From a gamma proteobacterium symbiont of Ctena orbiculata (lineage in GTDB: Bacteria; Pseudomonadota; Gammaproteobacteria; Chromatiales; Chromatiaceae), in assembly GCA_003058525.1 (NCBI GenBank), contig QBVD01000027.1, forward strand, positions 1-64,000: a stretch of DNA of 64,000 nt, written 5' to 3'. This document shows positions 1 to 7,887 of this stretch, in pieces (the first letter of the stretch is position 1; each line of letters opens with the position of its first letter). Below the pieces are notes generated by a model, which was not told where the DNA came from, ran no database searches, and was given only the letters and a program-made list of their open reading frames with translations. A program made the position numbers and the translations under genes.

Positions 1-278
1 TTGCGATGACATGGTAGTGGACGATGACATAACAGGTGAGACCAGCGTATTGAAAACCTGATCATTCCGGTGGCCGGAAAGGCCGTTACGCCGAAGAGGA
101 CAATACGCGCGCACTTCATCGGGGCCAGAAGGGAAGTGATACCTTCGTCAATAGGCCGGATATACGGAAGCAACCCTGTCCCTGTCAACGACCTTACCCT
201 GTCTTGCAAAACGGGAGGAGACCATATACGGAATGACGGGAACAGTGAAGCCTACCCACAAACTCTTTGGAGAATCCA

Positions 279-304
279 TAAAAAAAGGGCGCCGAAGCGC
301 CCTT
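279..304 (-). terminator. Rho-independent terminator of the amtB operon
   Basis: Read on the minus strand there is a GC-rich stem of 8 bp (AAGGGCGC paired with GCGCCCTT) around a CGAA/TTCG tetraloop, followed by a run of T residues. It sits 27 bases beyond the amtB stop codon and would end transcription of torF-glnK-amtB. Confidence 0.9.
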
Positions 305-330
305 AAAGGGAGGATCATCCAACAGATGTA

Positions 331-1605
331 TTACAAGCCTGAACCCCGGTTTCCGGTGAACTCAGGATAGGCCTCCAGTCCACACTCGCCGAGATCGACA
401 CCTTCGTACTCTTCCTCTTCGCTGACCCTGATACCCATCACAATCTTAAGGATCAGCCATACCACAAGGCTGGCGACGAACGTCCAAGCAAAGATTACTC
501 CCAAACCGAGTAACTGCGGTCCGATTGAGGCATCGCTATTGGTCAGAGGAACCGCAATCAAACCCCACATGCCGACCACGCCATGCACCGATATAGCGCC
601 CACCGGGTCGTCGATCTTGATCTTGTCCATTGTGATGATGGAGAAGACCACAAGCAGGCCGCCAACAGCGCCGATCAGGGTTGCTTCCAAAGGAACCGGT
701 GTCAACGGCTCGGCAGTGATTGCCACGAGACCTGCCAACGCACCGTTGAGCGCCATGGTCAGATCCGCTTTACCAAACAGCGCACGCGCGGTAAGCAGCG
801 CCGCCACTACACCGCCCGCTGCGGCTGCATTGGTGTTGACGAAAACTGCGGCGACAGCATTGGCTTCGCCGATATCGGAGATCTTCAGCTCGGAACCACC
901 ATTGAAGCCAAACCAGCCCAGCCACAGGATGAATGTACCCAACGTGGCCAATGGCAGGTTGGCACCGGGTATGGCATTGACTCGGCCATCGGCAGTGTAC
1001 TTGCCTTTACGGGCTCCCAGCAGAATGACGCCGGCCAGGGCTGCTGCGGCGCCACAGAGGTGTACCACACCGGAGCCGGCAAAATCGCTGAAACCGGCAG
1101 CGTCCAGGAACCCGCCACCCCATTTCCAGTAACCCTGCAGCGGATAGATGACACCGGTCATTACCACGGCAAACAGCAGGAAGGCCCAGAGCTTCATCCG
1201 CTCGGCCACGGCACCGGAAACGATGGACATGGCGGTGGCGACGAAGACCACCTGGAAGAAGAAATCAGACATTCCGGAATAGTAGGTCTCGCCATTGCTG
1301 GCCAGCACATCTTCGACACTGTTGTCGCCACCGAACATAAAGCTCAGGTCAAGCGCCGGAAAATAGCCATTGCCGTCTCCCGGATACATGATGTTGTAGC
1401 CCATCAACATATACATGATGCAGGCGATGGCGAACAGGGCGACGTTTTTGGTCAGGATTTCAGCGGTATTCTTGGCTCGCACCAGACCGGCCTCGAGCAT
1501 GGCGAAACCAGCCGCCATCCACATGACAAGCGCGCCGGATACCAGAAAGTAGAAGGTATCCAGTGCGTAACTGAGTTGTGTAATCGCTTCCACGATACTC
1601 TCCAA
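331..1605 (-). CDS. amtB: Ammonium channel AmtB
   Basis: Inner-membrane ammonia/ammonium channel of the Amt/Rh family, 424 residues and about eleven hydrophobic segments. The pore histidine pair is visible as His182 (in GVVHLCGAA) and His341 (in ISVHGVVGMWG). The first residues already lead into a membrane helix, so no clear cleavable signal is seen, unlike enterobacterial AmtB. The gene lies 18 bases downstream of glnK, the usual arrangement in which the PII protein plugs the channel when nitrogen is sufficient. Transcription probably comes from the sigma54-type promoter before torF, or through the torF-glnK gap. Confidence 0.97.
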   Translation of the reverse strand: MESIVEAITQLSYALDTFYFLVSGALVMWMAAGFAMLEAGLVRAKNTAEILTKNVALFAIACIMYMLMGYNIMYPGDGNGYFPALDLSFMFGGDNSVEDVLASNGETYYSGMSDFFFQVVFVATAMSIVSGAVAERMKLWAFLLFAVVMTGVIYPLQGYWKWGGGFLDAAGFSDFAGSGVVHLCGAAAALAGVILLGARKGKYTADGRVNAIPGANLPLATLGTFILWLGWFGFNGGSELKISDIGEANAVAAVFVNTNAAAAGGVVAALLTARALFGKADLTMALNGALAGLVAITAEPLTPVPLEATLIGAVGGLLVVFSIITMDKIKIDDPVGAISVHGVVGMWGLIAVPLTNSDASIGPQLLGLGVIFAWTFVASLVVWLILKIVMGIRVSEEEEYEGVDLGECGLEAYPEFTGNRGSGL

Positions 1606-1623
1606 ATAAAAGTTGCTAGTGAG

Positions 1624-2004
<381 letters not shown>

Positions 2005-2032
2005 TCAAATAGTTAACTCAAGCCGATTTGTC

Positions 2033-2710
2033 TTAGAAGCCTTTGCTCCAAGAGATGAAGAACCGCATATCGGAATCTTCACCGGCAGCGTCCGTATCAT
2101 CGAGGTCGGTATCGGAGACGCTCAGGGTAACGTCGCCGAAATCACCGGTGGCCTTGGTCAGGTCGACCTGATAGTGGGTGTAGTCCTCTAAATCATCATC
2201 GCCATCGCCGTCCGGTTCGACGAAACCGACCGTCAGGCCGATGGAGAAGTCCTGCGGCAGGTCAAAGCTGGCGCCCAGGTAGTAGTAGAGATCCTCTTCG
2301 ATAACCTCGACCGCATCCTCTGCAGAGAAGACATAGTTGAGACCGGCAGTGAGAAACTGCCAACTGCCACTCACGGCAAGCTCGATGAAATCAGATTCCG
2401 CGTCGCTTGAATAGGCGTAATAGATCAGGCCGACATCATAGCCGAAGTCACCCACCTCACCGGCGTAACCGCCATACAGGTCGAGCTCATAATCGTCCCA
2501 GGCCTCCGACAGCCAGGTACCCGCATAGAGACCCGACTCGCCAGACCAATCGAAGCCACCGGACAATGCGGTGCTGTTGCCTGTCTGGGTCAAACCACGC
2601 CAGATGTAGTTACTGGTAACACCGATATTGGTGCTGACTTCCGCCGCAGCGATGGACGATAGCCCTAACAGCGCAACGCCACAGGCCTGGGCAAGACGGT
2701 TCATCTTCAT
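2033..2710 (-). CDS. TorF-family putative outer-membrane porin
   Basis: 225-residue protein with a signal peptide (cleavage probably after SSIAAA) followed by alternating short beta-strand segments with aromatic girdles. The early VTSNYIWRGLTQT and a C-terminal aromatic residue (WSKGF) are typical of the Gcw_chp/TorF putative porin family, which is placed in the outer membrane. The substrate is not known. The gene sits directly before glnK-amtB, and the sigma54-like promoter with NtrC dyads lies upstream of it, so it is probably induced under nitrogen limitation and may pass a nitrogenous solute. The assignment of function is inference. Confidence 0.85.
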   Translation of the reverse strand: MKMNRLAQACGVALLGLSSIAAAEVSTNIGVTSNYIWRGLTQTGNSTALSGGFDWSGESGLYAGTWLSEAWDDYELDLYGGYAGEVGDFGYDVGLIYYAYSSDAESDFIELAVSGSWQFLTAGLNYVFSAEDAVEVIEEDLYYYLGASFDLPQDFSIGLTVGFVEPDGDGDDDLEDYTHYQVDLTKATGDFGDVTLSVSDTDLDDTDAAGEDSDMRFFISWSKGF

Positions 2711-2797
2711 CGTTATACTTCCTCTTAATCAATTAGAAACATGGGTTAATCAGTCAACTCGACTCATAGCTTGACGAGGCGAAACTACTGCAGTCTT

Positions 2798-2813
2798 TTC
2801 AGACTTCGTGCCA
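2798..2813 (-). promoter_or_regulatory. Sigma54-type promoter of torF-glnK-amtB
   Basis: On the minus strand the sequence is TGGCACG-AAGT-CTGAA. The -24 half is a perfect match to the consensus. The -12 half (CTGA instead of TTGC) is imperfect. It lies 88 bases upstream of the torF ATG and about 110 bases downstream of NtrC-type dyads, the normal geometry for an NtrC-activated promoter. Confidence 0.6.
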
Positions 2814-2919
2814 ACTTTTCCAACCTGTTGAAATTGCAGGAAATACCCAATAATTGGTAGTCAGGATACTGACCGGCTCACATGGCCGTGCATGGTTTGT
2901 GATCACAACCGATCCCCTT

Positions 2920-2947
2920 GCACCAGACCCGTGCACCGGCTTGGTGC
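2920..2947. promoter_or_regulatory. Two overlapping NtrC-type enhancer dyads
   Basis: Positions 2933-2947 read GCACC-GGCTT-GGTGC, a perfect GCACC-N5-GGTGC dyad as bound by NtrC. Positions 2920-2934 read GCACC-AGACC-CGTGC, a one-mismatch version that shares two bases with the first. They are about 110-150 bases upstream of the sigma54-like element before torF. The plus-strand gene ubiK starts 150 bases to the other side. Confidence 0.65.
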
Positions 2948-3099
2948 GAAATGATCGGATCGATATATCAGCCGGTGGATCGATGAAACAGTGCTGTACC
3001 ATCTATTCATCTTGCAAGGGGGATCACACCACAAAGATTATCCGGAGCCGCCTCCTCTTTCGCTGGACAAAGGAATCGTCACTGGCTATTGTCTGCCGC

Positions 3100-3345
3100 A
3101 TGATTGATCCGAAACTTATCGATGAATTGACGACCCGGCTCTCCGCGACAATGCCCAGCGGTATCCAGGCATTACAGGCCGATGTGGCAAAAAATATACG
3201 CGCCACCCTGGAGTCCGGACTTGCCAGGCTCGACCTGGTGACCCGCGAGGAGTTTGAGGTTCAGCAGGCGGTTCTGGCACGTACACGTGAGAAGCTTGAG
3301 CGGCTGGAGATACAGATCAAGGAGCTGGAGGATAAAACCGGCTAG
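3100..3345 (+). CDS. ubiK: Ubiquinone biosynthesis accessory factor UbiK
   Basis: 81-residue protein of the UbiK/YqiC (BMFP domain) family, a cytoplasmic accessory factor that binds UbiJ and supports the soluble ubiquinone-synthesis complex. The first half resembles the family start (MIDPKLIDELTTRLSATMP) and the second half is a heptad-rich coiled coil (about residues 45-78) ending in ELEDKTG. The frame is open further upstream, but only this ATG gives the family length. It lies 45 bases before yifB, a neighbour order seen in other gammaproteobacteria. Confidence 0.88.
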   Translation: MIDPKLIDELTTRLSATMPSGIQALQADVAKNIRATLESGLARLDLVTREEFEVQQAVLARTREKLERLEIQIKELEDKTG

Positions 3346-3390
3346 CGCTTTATCAGCATCGGACCGAACGCTGTTCCAAGGAAGGAATTT

Positions 3391-4902
3391 ATGTCACTCG
3401 CTATTCTCTATTCCCGCGCCCAAGAGGGCGTACAAGCACCCCTGGTCACCGTCGAGGTCCACCTCTCCAACGGCCTTCCGGGCCTCTCCATCGTCGGCTT
3501 GCCCGAAATGGCTGTGCGTGAGAGTAAAGACCGGGTCAGAGGGGCACTGATCAACAGCCAGTTTGAGTTTCCCGCCCGGCGCATCACCATCAATTTGGCG
3601 CCTGCCGATCTGCCGAAAGAGGGGGGGCGATTCGACCTGCCCATTGCCCTCGGCATACTGGCCGCCTCGAATCAATTGTCGATGGACCCTTTGAGCCACT
3701 ATGAGTTCAGCGGCGAGCTTGCCCTGTCCGGCGAACTGCGCCCGATCAGCGGCATACTTCCCGCAGCGCTCACCGCCCGCGATGCCGGGCGCTCCCTGAT
3801 CCTGCCGCAACAGAATGCCGATGAGGCGGGACTGGTCAACGGACTCCAGTGCTATCCGGCCAGCCACCTCCTCGAAGTCTGTTCACACCTCAACAGTGTC
3901 AACCCGTTAGCGCAATACAAAAGCACGCACAGTATCGAGGATAGTGAAAAGAACCGGCTCGATATGGCCGATGTCTATGGACAGAGTCATGCCCGACGCG
4001 CCCTGGAGATCAGCGCCGCCGGCGCCCATTCGCTGCTCTATATCGGTCCGCCCGGCACCGGCAAATCGATGCTCGCCTCCCGCCTGCCTGGAATCCTGCC
4101 CCCGATGAGCGAGGAGGAGGCGCTGGAGTCCGCGGCCATTCACTCGGTGGCCAACAACAGGGCCTTCCAACCCGCCCAGTGGCGTCAAAGACCCTTTCGC
4201 GCCCCACATCACACGGCCTCGGCGGCGGCCCTGGTCGGCGGCGGCAGTAATCCGAAACCCGGCGAAATCTCCTTGGCGCACCGCGGCGTGCTGTTCCTGG
4301 ACGAACTCCCGGAATTCGATCGCCATACCCTGGAGGTGTTGCGCGAGCCCCTGGAAAACGGCCGCATCACCATCTCCCGCGCCAACCGCCAGGTCGACTA
4401 CCCGTCAAGGTTTCAGCTGATCGCGGCGATGAATCCTTGCCCTTGCGGTCACCTGGGAGACGGCAGCAACCGCTGTCACTGTACTCTCGACCGGATCACC
4501 CGTTACCGCAATCGTATCTCCGGTCCATTGATCGACCGCATCGACATGCATGTGGAAGTACCGAGACAGCCTCTGCAGCTCGACCACCAGGCGCCGCAGA
4601 AGAGAGAGGAGTCGAGCGAAATCATCCGTTACCGGGTCATCGCAGCCTGTGAAATTCAACTCCAGCGGCAGGGTTGCACCAATCAGGCCCTACAGGGATT
4701 GGACATCGTGAAGTTCGCCACGCCGGACAAGGAAGGCAACGCACTGCTGCACCGGGCGATCGAAAAACTTGGCCTGTCGATGCGCGCCTATCACCGGATT
4801 TTAAAGGTGGCGCGCACCATCGCCGACTTGGAGGCAAGCCCAAATGTGGAGACCGCGCATATCAGCGAGGCGATTGGGTATCGACGCTTGGACAGGAGCT
4901 AG
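3391..4902 (+). CDS. yifB: YifB/ComM family Mg-chelatase-like AAA+ ATPase
   Basis: 503-residue full-length member. It has an N-terminal Lon-protease-like fold region (about 20-170) and a Mg-chelatase-type AAA+ domain with Walker A GPPGTGKS at 219-226 and Walker B LFLDELPE at 301-308. A family-typical Cys cluster sits at Cys350, Cys352, Cys362 and Cys364, followed by the C-terminal helical domain (about 405-503). ComM is a hexameric helicase that promotes branch migration during natural transformation. Its 3' portion occurs three more times downstream (5366, 19301 and 20824), which marks this gene as the anchor of an insertion hotspot. An ATG preceded by AGGAAGG supports the start. Confidence 0.95.
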   Translation: MSLAILYSRAQEGVQAPLVTVEVHLSNGLPGLSIVGLPEMAVRESKDRVRGALINSQFEFPARRITINLAPADLPKEGGRFDLPIALGILAASNQLSMDPLSHYEFSGELALSGELRPISGILPAALTARDAGRSLILPQQNADEAGLVNGLQCYPASHLLEVCSHLNSVNPLAQYKSTHSIEDSEKNRLDMADVYGQSHARRALEISAAGAHSLLYIGPPGTGKSMLASRLPGILPPMSEEEALESAAIHSVANNRAFQPAQWRQRPFRAPHHTASAAALVGGGSNPKPGEISLAHRGVLFLDELPEFDRHTLEVLREPLENGRITISRANRQVDYPSRFQLIAAMNPCPCGHLGDGSNRCHCTLDRITRYRNRISGPLIDRIDMHVEVPRQPLQLDHQAPQKREESSEIIRYRVIAACEIQLQRQGCTNQALQGLDIVKFATPDKEGNALLHRAIEKLGLSMRAYHRILKVARTIADLEASPNVETAHISEAIGYRRLDRS

Positions 4903-4960
4903 CGCGTATGATTTTTATAGGCAACTGCCTAATGTGAATAGGAAGTAATGACGGGATTTG

Positions 4961-5125
4961 GTGACCGATGATATAAAGGAGATTCAATCTTTAATTCGGC
5001 TTGAACTTAAAAAATCTCCTGATCATCTAAATCAATTGTACAAATTACTTGTAGTTATAGACGTGAATAAGCATAGTTTAACTGTAAACTTTTTTACTTC
5101 TGTTGAACGATTGCTTGCACTTTAA
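4961..5125 (+). CDS. Possible 54-residue AT-rich hypothetical protein
   Basis: A GTG-initiated frame (starting MTDDIKEIQSLI, ending SVERLLAL) in AT-rich DNA between yifB and its first truncated repeat. Base composition is clearly lower in GC than yifB. No good ribosome binding site is close (GGAAG is about 15 bases away). No family is recognised. It may be a remnant of a horizontally acquired gene. The rest of 4903-5365 shows only the next tiny ORF. Confidence 0.3.
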   Translation: MTDDIKEIQSLIRLELKKSPDHLNQLYKLLVVIDVNKHSLTVNFFTSVERLLAL

Positions 5126-5214
5126 ATCTCTCAGAACCTAGGCAGAATACTCTATAAACAAATTGTTTCTTTCCACCATCCAGCAATCCACTGATTTTGC
5201 GGAGTATCCACAAA

Positions 5215-5319
5215 ATGAAATCAGTTATACAAATAATCTTATCCGTGCTAATTATCATTGTATTCATCTCAGTAATAATACTAGTTAAATTATGGTTTGC
5301 TGATAAGTATTACTTCTAA
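5215..5319 (+). CDS. Possible 34-residue single-pass membrane peptide
   Basis: ATG-initiated frame beginning [20 protein letters not shown], almost entirely hydrophobic through residue 27 and ending in a polar tail (WFADKYYF). A GGAG lies about ten bases upstream of the ATG. The size and shape are those of small membrane proteins or type I toxin peptides, but no family is recognised. It lies in the AT-rich slot directly before the first truncated yifB repeat. Confidence 0.4.
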   Translation: MKSVIQIILSVLIIIVFISVIILVKLWFADKYYF

Positions 5320-5365
5320 CAAATCAATTAAGGACATATATAAAAACAAGAGGCTCCTTGAGCAG

Positions 5366-5491
5366 CTGTCGATGCGCGCCTTCCACCGTATTTTGAAGGT
5401 GGCGTGCACTATTGCCGACCTGGAGGCGAGCCCGAATGCGGAGACATCGCATATCAGCGAGGCTATCGGTAATCGACGTTTGGACAGGAGC
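5366..5491 (+). pseudogene. yifB 3'-end fragment, copy 1
   Basis: Repeats the last about 42 codons of yifB (from Leu462: [20 protein letters not shown] and onward to NRRLDRS) with several substitutions. The stop codon has been lost, so the frame would run on to about 5572. The left border is abrupt, with AT-rich unrelated DNA before it. The right border falls at the position of the yifB stop codon. It cannot encode a functional ATPase and is best read as a scar of an insertion or recombination event. Confidence 0.85.
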
Positions 5492-5540
5492 CAACACATT
5501 AGCTTTCTAGAGACTTCTTTGAAAACACTTCGTGTTCAAG

Positions 5541-5919
5541 CTAATTGGATTGGATTAAATACTCCCATCTAGCAGAATTTTCTGGTAATTCAGATTTACC
5601 TAACTTCCAGCACATACTTAAAGTATCCTTTAGAGTGTTTTTACCATCTAAAACTTCTTTTTCAAATTATGAAAAATTCGTTTCAAAAATGATACTCGAT
5701 AAGATGCTCTAGAGTGCAAGTTGATACGGCAGTCCTTAGGTCCTCATCACAGTTCGATCCGTGTTTCAATATAATAGGCCAAACATGATCTGGTTGGAAC
5801 ATGGCACAATCTGTATGTGTAGCCGCAGCATTCCAACGCACATCGTTATCAGTTGATGCTAAATTGCGGTCCAATTCTGGCAGCAGGTTTAGATAACATA
5901 TACTGTGAGAATTTGTCAT
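5541..5919 (-). pseudogene. Decayed HEAT-like repeat protein gene
   Basis: The first part (from ATG at 5919) reads LLPELDRNLASTDNDVRWNA and then a helix-repeat-like stretch ending LEHLIEYHF before a stop at 5683-5685. In the next frame the sequence resumes as [39 protein letters not shown] and a stop at 5541. Joining the two needs one frameshift, in a T-run near 5686, and still leaves one TAA codon. The total length (379 nt) is one base off a multiple of three. Its position, downstream of the transglutaminase-like gene on the same strand, would suit a lost accessory or immunity gene, but that is speculation. Confidence 0.55.
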
Positions 5920-5998
5920 CACGCATCTTCTGCTTCCGGCCATTTTTATCGAATAAAGAGATATCGAGCATTTCCAATTACCATTGATGACAATAAGT

Positions 5999-6529
5999 TT
6001 ACTTAACGTACATTCTTGAAACAACAAGCTGATAATTAGTTACATTTATATCATTAAAAATAATCTTATCAATTGTTGTGTAACATATCACTTGAGTCTG
6101 ATCTTTTACATGAATAATACCCAATACTGCGCCTTTACCAGAATGTGGTGTTCCAGAAAACATAACAACAGACTCTACGGTATTACTATAGACGTTATTA
6201 GCAGAATTACACTCGAGGCTCCCATATATATAATTTGGTATGTAGAAAATATTGTTCTTGTTGCCTGATATACCAATCATATATGGACCAATGTACTTTG
6301 GGGTAAAACTGAATCTTATACTTTTAGAATCAACAATATCAGCCTCATACAATTTTGTCTTAAAAACCGGGACAAATAGGTCTTCAGGAGGAAAAATTGA
6401 TTGTGCAACAAAAACACTTAATCCTTCTGTCTGGTTTTTTAAAACATAGATAGCGTAATATTTAGTGACATAATAACCAGCAAATAACAAAACTAAAGCA
6501 ACAAAGACAAACTTTAATTTCTTGATCAT
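5999..6529 (-). CDS. Membrane-anchored hypothetical protein
   Basis: 176 residues with a single N-terminal hydrophobic anchor (about 5-22, FVFVALVLLFAGYYV) followed by a probably periplasmic beta-rich domain containing two cysteines (SLECNS and QVICYT). Composition is strongly AT-rich compared with the chromosome around it. No family is recognised and no clear ribosome site is seen. It lies in the same orientation as the large secreted proteins of this island, separated from them by the transposase gene. A role as immunity or assembly partner is possible but unsupported. Confidence 0.6.
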   Translation of the reverse strand: MIKKLKFVFVALVLLFAGYYVTKYYAIYVLKNQTEGLSVFVAQSIFPPEDLFVPVFKTKLYEADIVDSKSIRFSFTPKYIGPYMIGISGNKNNIFYIPNYIYGSLECNSANNVYSNTVESVVMFSGTPHSGKGAVLGIIHVKDQTQVICYTTIDKIIFNDINVTNYQLVVSRMYVK

Positions 6530-6580
6530 CTATTTAATAATTCATCCATAAAATCATGACAATCATGTCCTGGCCACCAA

Positions 6581-6673
6581 GTGATCCGAGGATAATCCGA
6601 TAATCCGAGGACACCCAGAACGATAATCCGAGGACACCCAGAATGATCCGAGCGAATGATTCGAGGACACCCA
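6581..6673. repeat. Short tandem repeats downstream of the REP-type transposase
   Basis: A 23-bp unit occurs twice perfectly in tandem (6598-6620 and 6621-6643), followed by a diverged third unit to 6673 and preceded by a partial one from 6581. Each unit contains CCGAGGACACCCA. The complementary GGGTGTCC occurs at 7815-7822 on the other side of the transposase gene, so the two flanks carry the motif in inverted orientation. They are probably substrate sequences of the adjacent Y1 transposase. Confidence 0.6.
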
Positions 6674-6722
6674 TGTATTGTACAGCGGGGATTAGATTCT
6701 ATGCCCACCTTGTTGACGCCCA

Positions 6723-7742
6723 CTAAGCCATAACTAAACGATAACTACCCGATACTGCACGCTGGCCTCGGTGCCAACTCTTTTCCTGCTTCCTGGCAAA
6801 GGCTTTGATTCGATCAATCGCCCCGAATACCGTGAAATAATTTCGATTATAGTGACTGACACTTGTTAACCAGGCATCCGAATTCAAACCGAGTCTCTCC
6901 AGGATAGGCGCAAGATCATTCGGTATCGCACCTTTCTTATCCTCACGTATCGCTCGTCCTGTCCAGTCCACCAGGCGCAGGTAGTCATTGAGTTCAATAT
7001 CAATACCCTTTATGGGATCTTTTTCTTTCTGTCTTTTAAACGGACGGAGTTTTGTCAGTTGCCGTTTTTGCGTCTGTTTGACTTTGCACCTGTTCTGTCG
7101 CTTGGCATACGCCTCGATACGTTCCTGAATTGAGGTAAAGTCCGATTGCTCCGGTGTCTTTGCCAAGCCGGCCCTGATAGGGTTGAGGTCCACATAAGTC
7201 ATGCAGGTCAGCAGCGCCCCTTCGTCAAGCAGGGCCTGGCTTTTGAACCTGCCCTCCCAAAATCTGCCTTTGCACTGATCCTCTGCGTTGGCGTGCTGGG
7301 CCAGGTATTCGTTCATACAACGCATGAACCAACTGATGTCATAGAGGCGTGATCGCCATTTCTCAATCAACTCTGAGAGTACTGCCCATTCCACTTTGCT
7401 CATCACCTCACCGGCAAGATAGCGATCTGCTAGCATATGGCCTTTGTATAGCCGCATCCAGTGTTCGATTACCTGCTTATCTGTCCACGCTTTAGCCCTG
7501 TCTGCGTCTACATGCAGTACGACATGATAGTGATTGGACATGATGGCATAGGCGCAGACGTCGATAGCAAAGATATCTATCAATTCTCTCATTCGATCCA
7601 ACACCCATTGGCGCCGATGCTCAAAGCTTTGGCCGGTATAGGGATCTGCACCGCATAGCCGGGCACGGCGGACGCAGCGGGAGATGCAGTGGTAGTACGA
7701 GGTGGCTTCCAAGCAGATTAGGGCTTCTCTTGCACGTGTCAT
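6723..7742 (-). CDS. REP-associated Y1-type transposase (RAYT)
   Basis: 339-residue member of the IS200-like/REP-associated tyrosine transposase group. The HUH-type metal-binding motif is present as NHYHVVLH near residue 80, followed by helices typical of the group (CKGRFWEGRFKSQALLDE, YVDLNPIRAG). The catalytic tyrosine is probably in one of the downstream helices and cannot be assigned with certainty. The start was placed at the ATG at 7742 because AAGGAGGT lies six bases upstream. These enzymes nick single-stranded DNA at short palindromic repeats, and the short repeats flanking this gene fit that. Confidence 0.85.
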   Translation of the reverse strand: MTRAREALICLEATSYYHCISRCVRRARLCGADPYTGQSFEHRRQWVLDRMRELIDIFAIDVCAYAIMSNHYHVVLHVDADRAKAWTDKQVIEHWMRLYKGHMLADRYLAGEVMSKVEWAVLSELIEKWRSRLYDISWFMRCMNEYLAQHANAEDQCKGRFWEGRFKSQALLDEGALLTCMTYVDLNPIRAGLAKTPEQSDFTSIQERIEAYAKRQNRCKVKQTQKRQLTKLRPFKRQKEKDPIKGIDIELNDYLRLVDWTGRAIREDKKGAIPNDLAPILERLGLNSDAWLTSVSHYNRNYFTVFGAIDRIKAFARKQEKSWHRGQRAVSGSYRLVMA

Positions 7743-7887
7743 CACAACCTCCTTGTTGTTTCTGATGAATTTCAACAACGCTACCTTATTCGTGGCTTGA
7801 TCGCAATATTTTTCGGGTGTCCTTTATTTTCATTTATTTTCTCTTCCTTCAAACATTCAAGAAATGCCTCTTTACCCTGTTTACTAG

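Noticed and set aside
70-306. A 78-codon frame at the left edge
   Set aside because: No ribosome site or protein-like pattern, and its end runs through the amtB terminator hairpin.
6581-6673. Possible CRISPR array
   Set aside because: The 23-bp units are directly tandem with no spacers, only two are perfect, and no cas gene is present.
6526-6723. A 65-codon minus-strand frame with CPRII repeats
   Set aside because: It is simply the translation of the short tandem repeats next to the REP-type transposase.
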